Positions 45,684 to 54,831 of a DNA stretch of 64,000 nucleotides are shown here, in pieces. Location of the stretch: contig JADKFU010000005.1 in assembly GCA_016717285.1 (NCBI GenBank), forward strand, positions 2,278,501-2,342,500, written 5' to 3'. Below the pieces are notes generated by a model, which was not told where the DNA came from, did no database searches, and worked only from the letters and a program-made list of their open reading frames with translations. Origin of the DNA: Chitinophagaceae bacterium (GTDB lineage: Bacteria > Bacteroidota > Bacteroidia > Chitinophagales > UBA10324). Positions within the stretch are counted from its first letter, which is position 1. Each line of letters opens with the position of its first letter. The translations under genes were made by a program, and so were the position numbers.

Positions 45684-47048
45684 TTATGATTTTGAAATTG
45701 CGAGCTTCGCAGGTTGTGAATCGATAATCATTTTTGCCTGCTGTGCGAGGTCTTCCGTGAGATATGGATTAGTGGCTAATGCCAGTTGAATCAATGCCGT
45801 TCCTTTTTCCGCCTGATTGTTTTTACAATAGATCAATCCGGCCCTGCAAAGCAACACAGGATTCTTTGAGCCGGTACGCATCGCTTTTTCAATGAAAGGA
45901 ACACACTCTTTAAACTCGCCGCGTTGATAATATACCCAGGCCATCATCTCATTCACTTCAATATTATCGGGTCTGCGTTTATATTCTGCCTGCGCATGTT
46001 TTAGCGCAGCATCATTATCACCGGTTTTTAAATAAACATACGCAAGTTCTTTATCCGCGTAATGTCCGGCATCGCCTTCTTCATCATTTGAATTCGCATG
46101 GAGGCTTAGCAGCTTGATCACTTCCTCTCCCATTGAATCGGCCTTCGCAGTCTGTCCGGTTAAGCGATAAAGATCCATGAGTTCATCGCCAAAAGAATAA
46201 TCTTTTACAAGTGATGCTGCCTGTTCAAAATAGGTAATGGCCTGCGGGTAATTTTTCTTTGCCTGTTCAATTCTTCCAAGGGCTGCAAGACCATAGGCAT
46301 AATTAGGCCGTAAACTGTTTGCGGCTTTGTAATACATTTCAGCGGTATCAATCTTTCCGGTAATCTCGTAAAGCCTGCCTAAATACAACCGCACCCATTC
46401 AGTTTGTTCCATGCCGGGCAAACCTGCATCCACAGCCATTTTCATCACTTCAATGGCGCCGGGAATATCGCCATAGATTTCGCGCAGATAAGATACGCGT
46501 GAATAAGACCGCAGATCGGGACGAATGCCACACATGGAGTCGGCCATGTAAACGGCGCTGTCGTATTTTCCAAGCTCAACATATCCATCCGTCAGCACGC
46601 CGTAGACAAATGCAGCATGCGGGTTGATCCGCTGCGCTTCTTTCCCAATATCAAGCCCTTGCTGAAAATGATGCTGAGAAAGATAAACAGTGGCTAATGT
46701 TGCCAATGCTTCATAGTTATTGGCCTCTTTTTTAATCACGCTATTCAACAGCTTGATGCAGGCAGCATCATAATAGTTATAATCGCCGGTAACACGCGCT
46801 TCCTGTATGTAGGCCTGCGCCAGTTGTATTTTAGATTTCGCATCTTCCGGGTTCTTGCGCACTTTTTCAAGCAATCCTTCAATGGCTGCTTTGGTGTTCA
46901 CCCATTCTTTGCCCATGGAAGTACCTCCTATCCTGTTCTTAAGTGGAAGCACATCGGGCTCTTCTTGCCGAAAAGCAACGATTAATCCGACAAATACAAT
47001 GAGAATGAGGATGGAAAGGAGGTAAAAGTTCTTTTTGATAAACTTCAT
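45684..47048 (-). CDS. TPR-repeat envelope protein
   Basis: 454 residues. One N-terminal membrane anchor (FYLLSILILIVFVGLIVAF), then about eight tetratricopeptide repeats (about 75-440; e.g. YYKAANSLRPNYAYGLAALGRI, HAQAEYKRRPDNIEVNEMMAWVYY). It should sit in the periplasm as a scaffold for other proteins. Directly upstream of HupE/UreJ. DUF4331, TPR and HupE genes often neighbour each other in Bacteroidota as I recall, and DUF4331 genes lie 8 kb further on, which suggests an interrupted operon. Confidence 0.88.
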   Translation of the reverse strand: MKFIKKNFYLLSILILIVFVGLIVAFRQEEPDVLPLKNRIGGTSMGKEWVNTKAAIEGLLEKVRKNPEDAKSKIQLAQAYIQEARVTGDYNYYDAACIKLLNSVIKKEANNYEALATLATVYLSQHHFQQGLDIGKEAQRINPHAAFVYGVLTDGYVELGKYDSAVYMADSMCGIRPDLRSYSRVSYLREIYGDIPGAIEVMKMAVDAGLPGMEQTEWVRLYLGRLYEITGKIDTAEMYYKAANSLRPNYAYGLAALGRIEQAKKNYPQAITYFEQAASLVKDYSFGDELMDLYRLTGQTAKADSMGEEVIKLLSLHANSNDEEGDAGHYADKELAYVYLKTGDNDAALKHAQAEYKRRPDNIEVNEMMAWVYYQRGEFKECVPFIEKAMRTGSKNPVLLCRAGLIYCKNNQAEKGTALIQLALATNPYLTEDLAQQAKMIIDSQPAKLAISKS

Positions 47049-47552
47049 GTGGCGTTTTTTTGAAGGTGGGAAATCTTGTTATTCTGGTTTAACAGCTCCA
47101 CTTACGAAATCAAGTGCCGCTTCGATTTATAAAATTGAAATTATTTTTCAGGTGATTCATAGTTTTAGTGAAGGATTCAAGTGAAATTATAACCAAATTG
47201 CTTAAAAGAAATTAGCAAGTCTGTTTGTAGTAATTTATAGTTCAGCTCATTTCGCAACGATCATCATTTTTGTTTCCGCAGTATATTGTGTGATCAATTG
47301 CATGGAGGCATTAGATGACTACAACTAAGCTAGTGTATTTAATTAGTTTGTTTGAAGTCATCCGATGACTGCTGATTTACTATTGCGCAAACAATCACAA
47401 GGACGCTTGCGCCAAAAGGAGTGCAGGAGTGCATACCGGTAAGAAGGCAGATAGGAAAAAATGGTATCTTTCCAATGTATAAATGCGCTTTAACAACCAT
47501 AATAAAAAGAATGAGTTGCTTCTTAATATAATGACTGACTAATTACACAGCT
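47049..47552. other. Divergent spacer containing repeat A
   Basis: AT-rich region holding the promoters of the TPR gene and the ELWxxDGT gene. No gene. Repeat A lies at 47315-47379. Confidence 0.55.
47315..47379. repeat. Dispersed direct repeat A, copy 1
   Basis: 65 bases, 61 identical to 52632-52696. It includes the inverted pair AGTCAT / ATGACT around CCG. Located about 170 bases upstream of the ELWxxDGT gene. Confidence 0.85.
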
Positions 47553-50426
47553 ATGAAGACAAAGTTCTTATTCCTCCTCTTATTACAGGTTCCGTTTTGG
47601 GAGTACCTATCCGCACAAAATCCTTCCCTGGTGGTAGATATCAATACAGATCCGCTGTCGCTGATCATCTATGAATCAGGATTGCTTGTCTATAACGATC
47701 GCCTCTATTTTTCAGCAGTCGACAATGCAGGGCCTTATCTATGTAGCACTGACGGAACTATGGCCGGAACAACGAGAGACCTGAAACCGGGAATCAATTA
47801 TTCAGCAGACGGCCCGCTTAATTCCAGGTGTACAGTCTCGGATGGTTTTCTTTACTACTGCGCAGGGGCAACCGATGTGGGTGCCAATCAACTATGGAAA
47901 ACAGACGGAACACCCGGTGGCAGTCAGTTGCTCGGTGGATTAAATTGTAATAACCTGATTGACCTCTCCGGTATTATCTATTTTTCAGCCACCGATGCAG
48001 CACATGGAAATGAAATATGGAGGACCGATGGTACACCAGCAGGAACCTACCTCTTTAAAGATATCGTTGCAGGTGCAAACAGTTCTGATCCGTTATCCCC
48101 CGCAGCTATTCTTGGCAATAAAATTATTTTTAACGCTGATTACGGTCTATTATACGTGACAGATGGAACAACGGCAGGCACATTCCCCCTGCAACAGAAT
48201 TCGGATCAGGAAGGATATCTTTTTTACGACTGTATGGTGAATTTTCAGGGTGCTGTCTATTTTATTATTCGCGATGATTTAAGTAATGCGAGCCTTTGGA
48301 AAACGGATGGAACGGTTTCAGGAACCGTATTGGTAAAGGGCATTGAAACCTCACTCACTTTTTATGGAGATGTAGCGGACCTGGTAGTTGCCGGTAACCA
48401 ATTATTTTTTATGGCAGAAACAGAAGATTTTGGTAAGGAACTTTGGGTAAGCGATGGTACATCGGAGGGAACTAAAATGGTTGCAGACATCCGGCCCGGA
48501 ACTGAAGATGGACTCTGGGATGGTTCCTATGGCTTATATCCCATTAACGACAAAGTTTATTTCGGAGCGAACGATGGAATGAAAGGAAATGAACCCTGGT
48601 GCAGCGATGGAACCGCTGCAGGCACGCAGCGGATTACAGACCTGAAACCAAACGGCGGCAGTTCTGATCCATTCAGCTTTGTTGCTTTGGGTGACAAAAT
48701 TTTGTTCTCTGCGCGTATGGGAGGATTAGATAATGATTTATTTATTACAGATGGAACGGCAGCAGGCACTTCTTTTCTTTCTGAAACACCATTTCCAAGC
48801 ACACTCTATTTTATCGCATCTTTTGGTGGGAAGATATACTACATCAATGATCTCGTTTATCAGCGCGCTGAATTGTGGGTTACTGATGGTACCGTTACAG
48901 GCACGCAGCAGTTTGAAATTCCCATTGCACAAAATGCGTCTTCGATGCCTGCTGCAATGGTAAGCCTTGGCCCTTCGAAATATATTTTTTCCATTTGGGA
49001 TGATGATTCATTAAGTCAAATGTGGTTCACAGATGGCACTACGGCTGGCAGTGAAAAGATTTTTACAAATGCCAAGAAGGATGAGATTTTAATCGCACCG
49101 GAAGCATTAAACGGAACTGCATTTTTTGTGAGCCTGGATAGTGCCTATTTTCCTGAACTATGGAAAACTGACGGAACCGTACAGGGTACTGTAAAGGTGA
49201 AAAATATGGAACCTTATTTCGACGGTGGAACAGTGATCCTTAATAATCTATTGTACTTTATTGGAAATGATTTAACCTCACAATATCACCAACTATGGCG
49301 TACAGATGGTACTGAAGCAGGAACCTATCCCGTAAGTGAGCTTGATTATTCCGCAGCAGATAACCTTGTTCTTTATTACAATCACCTGTTCTTTTCTGCC
49401 GGAACAGATAGCTATGGCTTTGAGCTTTGGACCAGCGATGGTACTGCGGCGGGAACAATGATGTTTAAAGACATTAAGGAGGGAACTGGTAGTGCGTATC
49501 CTGATAATATTGCTTCCGCCAATGGGAAGCTCTACTTCGCTGCGGAGACAAACGATGTGGGCCTTGAACCATGGATCTCTGACGGCACTCCGGACGGAAC
49601 TGTGCTCCTGAAAGATGCACTGGCTGGAATCAATGATTCAGATCCCGGTAAATTTACTGCCATCGGTGATTTCGTTTATTTCTCTGCAGCCGATGTTTTA
49701 TACACAAAACAGCTATGGAAAACGGATGGCACCAATACCACGATAATCCTGGATGGGATTGATGGATATGATGGTTATAGTCTTTCAGAATTTACCGAAT
49801 ATAATGGCCGTCTTTATTTTGTCATTGGTCACAGTATGCTCGCTACGCTCAATGACGCAGAAACAAAAACGGAGAGTGTCTACGAGATGGCGGGAGAAAT
49901 CAGTAACCTCCACGAGGTAAACAATGAGCTGTATTTTACAGTGATGAATACAGATAATTTTTTTCCTGTTGGTCATCTTTGGCAAAGCAATGGAACAACT
50001 TCCGGAACATATCAGCTTGACTTCTTTCCTGCTGTTGTAAGCGAATTGTCAACAGAGGTGTCCGGTCAGATTCTCTTAACGGATGGAAACCTTATGTTTC
50101 TGGGCTTGAATGATGAAGCTACAGGCACTGAGCTTTGGAAATACGAAGCTGCAGGCAACACGGGAATCCAAAATCATGTATCCAATTCCTCTTTGCTTAA
50201 CGTTTTTCCAAACCCGTCTTCATCGGGAGTTTTTCAATTCAATGTCCCGGAGTTAAAGAATCCTGCGCTATTGGAGTTGAGTGACATCTCAGGCAGAAAA
50301 GTTTATGAAGAGAAAATCGGGAATGGAAGCGGTGCAATTGATATCTCTGGATTTTCGAAAGGACTTTATGTTCTTACTATCAGCAACCAGGAACTGCGGA
50401 GTGTTTCAAAGTTAATTTATGAGTGA
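47553..50426 (+). CDS. ELWxxDGT-repeat beta-propeller-like T9SS cargo protein
   Basis: 957 residues. Signal peptide (FLFLLLLQVPFWEYLSAQ), then at least 15 copies of the LWxTDGTxxGT motif spaced 45-60 residues apart (TDGTMAGT, TDGTPAGT, SDGTSEGT and so on) forming a long propeller-like array, and a type A T9SS sorting domain (LNVFPNPSSSGVFQFNV). ELWxxDGT proteins are large surface or released proteins of Bacteroidota without known enzyme function, often presumed adhesive. First gene of the plus-strand accessory block; preceded by repeat A and followed by repeat B 8 bases after its stop. Confidence 0.92.
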   Translation: MKTKFLFLLLLQVPFWEYLSAQNPSLVVDINTDPLSLIIYESGLLVYNDRLYFSAVDNAGPYLCSTDGTMAGTTRDLKPGINYSADGPLNSRCTVSDGFLYYCAGATDVGANQLWKTDGTPGGSQLLGGLNCNNLIDLSGIIYFSATDAAHGNEIWRTDGTPAGTYLFKDIVAGANSSDPLSPAAILGNKIIFNADYGLLYVTDGTTAGTFPLQQNSDQEGYLFYDCMVNFQGAVYFIIRDDLSNASLWKTDGTVSGTVLVKGIETSLTFYGDVADLVVAGNQLFFMAETEDFGKELWVSDGTSEGTKMVADIRPGTEDGLWDGSYGLYPINDKVYFGANDGMKGNEPWCSDGTAAGTQRITDLKPNGGSSDPFSFVALGDKILFSARMGGLDNDLFITDGTAAGTSFLSETPFPSTLYFIASFGGKIYYINDLVYQRAELWVTDGTVTGTQQFEIPIAQNASSMPAAMVSLGPSKYIFSIWDDDSLSQMWFTDGTTAGSEKIFTNAKKDEILIAPEALNGTAFFVSLDSAYFPELWKTDGTVQGTVKVKNMEPYFDGGTVILNNLLYFIGNDLTSQYHQLWRTDGTEAGTYPVSELDYSAADNLVLYYNHLFFSAGTDSYGFELWTSDGTAAGTMMFKDIKEGTGSAYPDNIASANGKLYFAAETNDVGLEPWISDGTPDGTVLLKDALAGINDSDPGKFTAIGDFVYFSAADVLYTKQLWKTDGTNTTIILDGIDGYDGYSLSEFTEYNGRLYFVIGHSMLATLNDAETKTESVYEMAGEISNLHEVNNELYFTVMNTDNFFPVGHLWQSNGTTSGTYQLDFFPAVVSELSTEVSGQILLTDGNLMFLGLNDEATGTELWKYEAAGNTGIQNHVSNSSLLNVFPNPSSSGVFQFNVPELKNPALLELSDISGRKVYEEKIGNGSGAIDISGFSKGLYVLTISNQELRSVSKLIYE

Positions 50427-50433
50427 GGTTCTG

Positions 50434-50567
50434 CCCCCGTTGGCGCGGATTTGTAATCCATGTCTGCTGAGTTTAGGGATTTTTAATCCCTCATTGCCCT
50501 CATCGGTGGCGAATAACATTTTGCGGGATTTCGCTTGCCTCCCGAATATCGATTAACGATTTTTGAT
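50434..50567. repeat. Dispersed direct repeat B, copy 1
   Basis: 134 bases, about 92% identical (124 of 134) and equal in length to 54627-54760. Internal hairpins GGATTTGTAATCC and GGGATTTTTAATCCC resemble REP-type structures. Starts 8 bases after the ELWxxDGT stop codon. Confidence 0.9.
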
Positions 50568-50651
50568 TTGACACGGCGGCGGTGTAAAATTTAAATCAGT
50601 AACTTTCGGAGAAGGAAATTTGCAACCGGTAGATTAATACTAATATCAAAC

Positions 50652-52445
50652 ATGAAAAACTTTATCCCCGAATCTATTTTCAGCAATACGATTTTGAATT
50701 TACTGGGTGCAATACTGCTTTGCAATTTCACCTCCGCACAATCGGTTACACAGGTTGCAGACATTAACCCCAATGGAGCATCCTATTTTTCTTCCGTAAG
50801 TAAGCTCAATGACCACCTGTATATTTTTGGAGCTGATGACGGTACTCATGGCCGTGAACCCTGGATCAGCGACTTAACGGAAGCCGGTACTTATCTCTTG
50901 AAAGATGTTGATCCGGGAAGTGGAAATGGATGGACAGGTGGAGAGTACAGTGTAGTGGCCGTTGCCAATAATAAATGGGTGCTTGTTTTACAGGATCCCA
51001 TAAATGGATATGAATTAAATGTAACGGATGGAACTGAAGCAGGTACAACTTTAATAAAGGACATCATACCCGGGTATGCTTCACCTTTAATTCAACTACT
51101 TACTCCTGGCATCAATGGAAAAGCTTTTTTTCTTGGCAAGAGTGATATCAACAACATTTACATGGATTTTTGGGTGACTGATGGCACCTTCAGTGGAACC
51201 ATACCGCTGGTGCAGCATGCAAATACCTATTTATCCTATTACAGCATCTGGAATGGTATTTTTTATGGCTATATGGAAATGAATGGTGTCAATAACGTGG
51301 TGAGAAGTGATGGAACTGTGGCTGGAACGTATTCCCTGATCCCTTCACCTGCTTCAGGGGGTTATAATCTTACTCTTTTCAATGACCTGTTGTTTTTCGT
51401 CGCAACCGATCCTGATCATGGGTCTGAATTATGGAGATCAGATGGAACCGTTGCTGGAACTTACATGATAAAGGATATTTCGCCCGGTGTGACAAATAGC
51501 TTATTTGGTTCAGGCTTTACAAAATTCAACGACAAACTGCTATTCGCTGCTAATAACAAATGGTACTCAACGGATGGTTCTGCTTCAGGTACCATGGAAA
51601 TACCGATCTGGAATCCCAATACTGCCATGTTCACAGCGATGCTAGGTGTTGCTGAAAACTATTTCCTCGTCAGGAAAACAGGAACTTTAGATACCATCGA
51701 AGTTTGGGCATCAGACGGTACATTATCAGGGGGAACACTACTCCAAAAATATGCAGATCCATCATCGCCCGGAAATGTAGACTGCATTTTCTGGGGAAGT
51801 GTCAATAATCATTCAGTCTATGAAATCGAAGAAGACGAAACCGCCTACGGACCGCTAAGACACAGCTTATGGAAAACCGATGGCACGGCAGCAGGCACCG
51901 ATACCCTGATCTCCTATGATTGGTGCAACGACTGTGAAAGATTTTATGACCATATGGTCACTTGCGATGCCATCTATTTTACACAAAAGGAAAGTGCCAA
52001 CAGTGCTGATATGTGGTATACAGACGGAATTACGATGACAGGAATTGATCTCATCCCAAATAAACTTTTTCGCCCGTATTTAGAGTTCCAGGATGACAGT
52101 CTCGTATTGATTGGATTAAGTGATGAACCGGATGATGCGAACAACGAGCCCTGGATGTTCAGCACCAATTGTATACTGCCTACCGGAACTAAAGAAAACG
52201 ATGCCTTACCAGATATTCAGATTTTTCCCAATCCTGCCCATGAGTATCTCTATGTAAAATTGAGCAAGATATACTCATTTAAAAATGTTCGAATTGAATT
52301 AATAGATACGTATGGAAAAAGGTGTTGTCAGAAAACAGAAGCACTACCAATCAAAACCTGGAGCTCCTACTGCATAATATTCCACCAGGATTTTATCTCT
52401 TACATATTTATTCAGCTGGACAACGCATTGCAGGAAAAGTGGTAA
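50652..52445 (+). CDS. ELWxxDGT-repeat protein, C-terminus frameshifted
   Basis: 597 residues as read. Signal peptide (LLGAILLCNFTSAQ), then about nine DGT-type motifs and the start of a T9SS sorting domain (IQIFPNPAHEYLYVKLSK). After the A5 run at 52316-52320 the frame turns into nonsense (RCCQKTEALP). The -1 frame instead reads VLSENRSTTNQNLELLL, then PPGFYLLHIY, and ends in GKVVIE with a stop at 52451-52453, exactly what a sorting domain should look like. One A is probably missing, by mutation, sequencing error or slippage. Without that shift the protein may not be secreted correctly. Confidence 0.88.
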   Translation: MKNFIPESIFSNTILNLLGAILLCNFTSAQSVTQVADINPNGASYFSSVSKLNDHLYIFGADDGTHGREPWISDLTEAGTYLLKDVDPGSGNGWTGGEYSVVAVANNKWVLVLQDPINGYELNVTDGTEAGTTLIKDIIPGYASPLIQLLTPGINGKAFFLGKSDINNIYMDFWVTDGTFSGTIPLVQHANTYLSYYSIWNGIFYGYMEMNGVNNVVRSDGTVAGTYSLIPSPASGGYNLTLFNDLLFFVATDPDHGSELWRSDGTVAGTYMIKDISPGVTNSLFGSGFTKFNDKLLFAANNKWYSTDGSASGTMEIPIWNPNTAMFTAMLGVAENYFLVRKTGTLDTIEVWASDGTLSGGTLLQKYADPSSPGNVDCIFWGSVNNHSVYEIEEDETAYGPLRHSLWKTDGTAAGTDTLISYDWCNDCERFYDHMVTCDAIYFTQKESANSADMWYTDGITMTGIDLIPNKLFRPYLEFQDDSLVLIGLSDEPDDANNEPWMFSTNCILPTGTKENDALPDIQIFPNPAHEYLYVKLSKIYSFKNVRIELIDTYGKRCCQKTEALPIKTWSSYCIIFHQDFISYIFIQLDNALQEKW

Positions 52446-52453
52446 TCGAATAA

Positions 52454-52826
52454 TACGATGGAATAGAATTTTTCCGCAACGTTTAATAAGTACCCTCACT
52501 CGCCCGTTTGCAGGCAAGCATTGAAAAATGATACGAAGACACAAAGTCACGAAGCAATCATTGATCTCCTATCCGGAGATTGTTCCCCTGTTTGGCGCAA
52601 GGTACTGTCTTCATTTCCAAATTAGTTTCGAATGACTACAACAACGCTAGTGTCTTTAATTAGTTTGTTTGAAGTCATCCGATGACTTCTGATTTAATGT
52701 TATGCAACATTCACAGATGCTCCAAAGAAAAAAATGAATGTTAGTCTCCGTTAAGTTTTTGTTTAATCCCTTTTGCTCAATTATTCCTATAATTTTTTTG
52801 TTATAAATTTGGAAAAACGTATACCT
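52454..52826. other. Spacer containing repeat A'
   Basis: No gene. Contains the second copy of repeat A at 52632-52696, about 130 bases before the next gene start. Confidence 0.6.
52632..52696. repeat. Dispersed direct repeat A, copy 2
   Basis: 61 of 65 bases match 47315-47379. Here the inner palindrome is longer: GAAGTCAT-CCG-ATGACTTC. The similarity fades into the flanks on both sides. Confidence 0.85.
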
Positions 52827-54388
52827 ATGAGATGCTCTCCGCTCTTTAAAAAGAATTTGTTCCCGTTATTTGCTTACTCCCTGGTTTTTATTTCCTGTTC
52901 TTTCCTTACTACTCCATCTTTCTCTCAGGCAGTATCTGCCGAATGGCAGTATGAATATTCGTATGCCGCGAGTCCACATGGAGGCTTTGTGGATTCGAAT
53001 GATGTTTATCATGTGTTGGTACAGAAGGTATTTGGCAATGCATCTGCGCACTTGCTGGCAATAGATAGCTCAGGTAACCTGGTTGGGGATGAAACTATAG
53101 CCGGTAATCCATTAACTTCCATTTACCTTGATAAAAAAATTAAACAGCTATTTCCTGTCCCCTTTGGTGAATAAAATCTATTCCTTCGATGCGAACGGCA
53201 GTGAAAGGTGGCATGTGACGCTCCCCTTCAGCAGCTATAACATGGTGGTAGACGATGCAGGAAGCTCCTATGTTGTTGCTTCCTATTTTAATGATGGGTC
53301 CCACAAGCACATTGCCGCTATGAAAATAGATTCATCAGGCAATTTATTATGGACAGCGTATCCGGTCCCGGGCAATATCAGCGAGGAAGAATGCCATGCT
53401 ATGCTTCCGGACAACCAGGGTGGTCTTTATATCACAGGCGATATACAGCATGACGGTCAGAATAACATTTTCTATACCTTAAAAATAAACAGCGATGGAA
53501 GCATTGGCTGGACTCATGGAAGCGGGTTATGATAGTTATATATCTATAGCGATGGCCATTGCTGCAGACGATTTTAACAACACTTATATTACAGGTTATG
53601 CTCGTGGCTCTAACAAAGACAAATCCGTAACCATTAAATTTTCTTCTGCAGGTGTTGTACAGTGGACCAGGATCGATAGCGCAGATTATATGCTTCCATA
53701 TGATATAGCACTTGATGCAGGCAACAACGTTATCGTATTTGGAGAAAGGGATCTTACCATGTTCGTTACCAAATATGATAATTCAGGCATCGAACTTTGG
53801 AGCACCGACTTCACTGCATTGAGCGGCATAGATGTATGGCCCCTCAGTATGGCTATTGATCAATTTGATAATATCCTAATGCTGGGCGCTTCTGAAACAG
53901 GAGATTATTGGGAAAATTACAACTATACAACCGTCAAATATTCTCCTTCCGGTGTGTTGCAGTGGTATGCAGATTATGATAACTCCTATGATACCAATTC
54001 GGAAGACAAACTACAGTTGGCAGGTTTTGACAGTTATGGAAATGTGATTGTTACAGGTTACACCGAGGACGATGCCAGTCTGGATTTCTTTAAGGTCGAT
54101 GTTTTCAAATACGAAAAGGGTGCAGTGGTCACAGGTATTGAAAATCCTCCATCCTATACAAGTGTATTTCCCAATCCTTTTCATCAAACATTCCAGCTTG
54201 AATTACAGGGCAATGAAGAATATTTAACCCTGGAACTCTACAATGCGCTTGGTGAAATGGTATTGCATAAAGAGATATCCGGCAGGCAGGCAATGATAAA
54301 TACCGGCATTACTTCACCGGGAATGTACCTGGCCATTCTTAAAAAAGATTCGAAGATCATCAGCAAATTCAAAATGGTCGCTGATTAA
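52827..54388 (+). pseudogene. T9SS beta-propeller protein gene broken by two frameshifts
   Basis: Three overlapping frames together make one protein of about 520 residues. Frame 1 (from ATG 52827) gives a signal peptide (FSQAVSAEW) and first repeats, and fails after the A7 run 53133-53139. Frame 2 continues with KKLNSYFLSPLVNKIYSFD and repeated AMKIDSSGNLLW motifs to the GGG at 53524-53526. Frame 3 resumes with YDSYISIAMAIAADDF and runs to a T9SS tail (SVFPNPFHQTFQLEL). Each break is one extra base. The repeats look like SBBP/beta-propeller blades. Real decay or sequencing error both fit. Confidence 0.85.
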
Positions 54389-54626
54389 TTTTTCTGCTGT
54401 GGTGTTATTTGGAATGAATGCCACATAAAGTTCTCATTTAGCGCAAGCGTCAGTGACTATTACAGAACGGTTCGAAATTATTTCAATTCGTTAAGCTTCT
54501 TGTATTTGTTCGGATAAACCATATGGAGAAGAAAAACCCTTTTAATCATGCTCGCGCAAATAATGTCATTAAGCTAAGGAACTTTCAATGCCGGAGGCAT
54601 TTCACATTTATAGAAAAAGGAACACT

Positions 54627-54760
54627 CCCCCGTTGGCTCTGATTTGTAATCCGTGTCTACTGAGTTTAGGGATTTTTAATCCCTCATTGCCCTCATCGGT
54701 GGCGAAGAACATTTTGCGGGATTTCGCTTGCCTCACGAATACAGATTAACGATTGCTGAT
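54627..54760. repeat. Dispersed direct repeat B, copy 2
   Basis: 134 bases, about 92% identical to 50434-50567, same orientation, same internal hairpins. It closes the plus-strand accessory block. Confidence 0.9.
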
Positions 54761-54763
54761 ATA

Positions 54764-54807
54764 GAAAAATAAAAAAAACCGGATGGCTGAGTGATCAGCA
54801 CATCCGG
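54764..54807 (-). terminator. Terminator of the DUF4331 operon
   Basis: On the minus strand CCGGATG (54807-54801) pairs with CATCCGG (54785-54779), with an inner loop, followed by a run of T (54778-54771). It lies 25 bases past the DUF4331 stop. Confidence 0.85.
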
Positions 54808-54831
54808 CTCTCTATTAAACGCCACGTTTAA

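Larger units (their letters stand above)
54389..54831. other. Convergent spacer with repeat B' and terminator
   Basis: No gene. Contains the second copy of repeat B (54627-54760) and a terminator for the DUF4331 unit. A further inverted repeat ATTAAACG-CCA-CGTTTAAT (54814-54832) abuts the DUF4331 stop. Confidence 0.6.
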
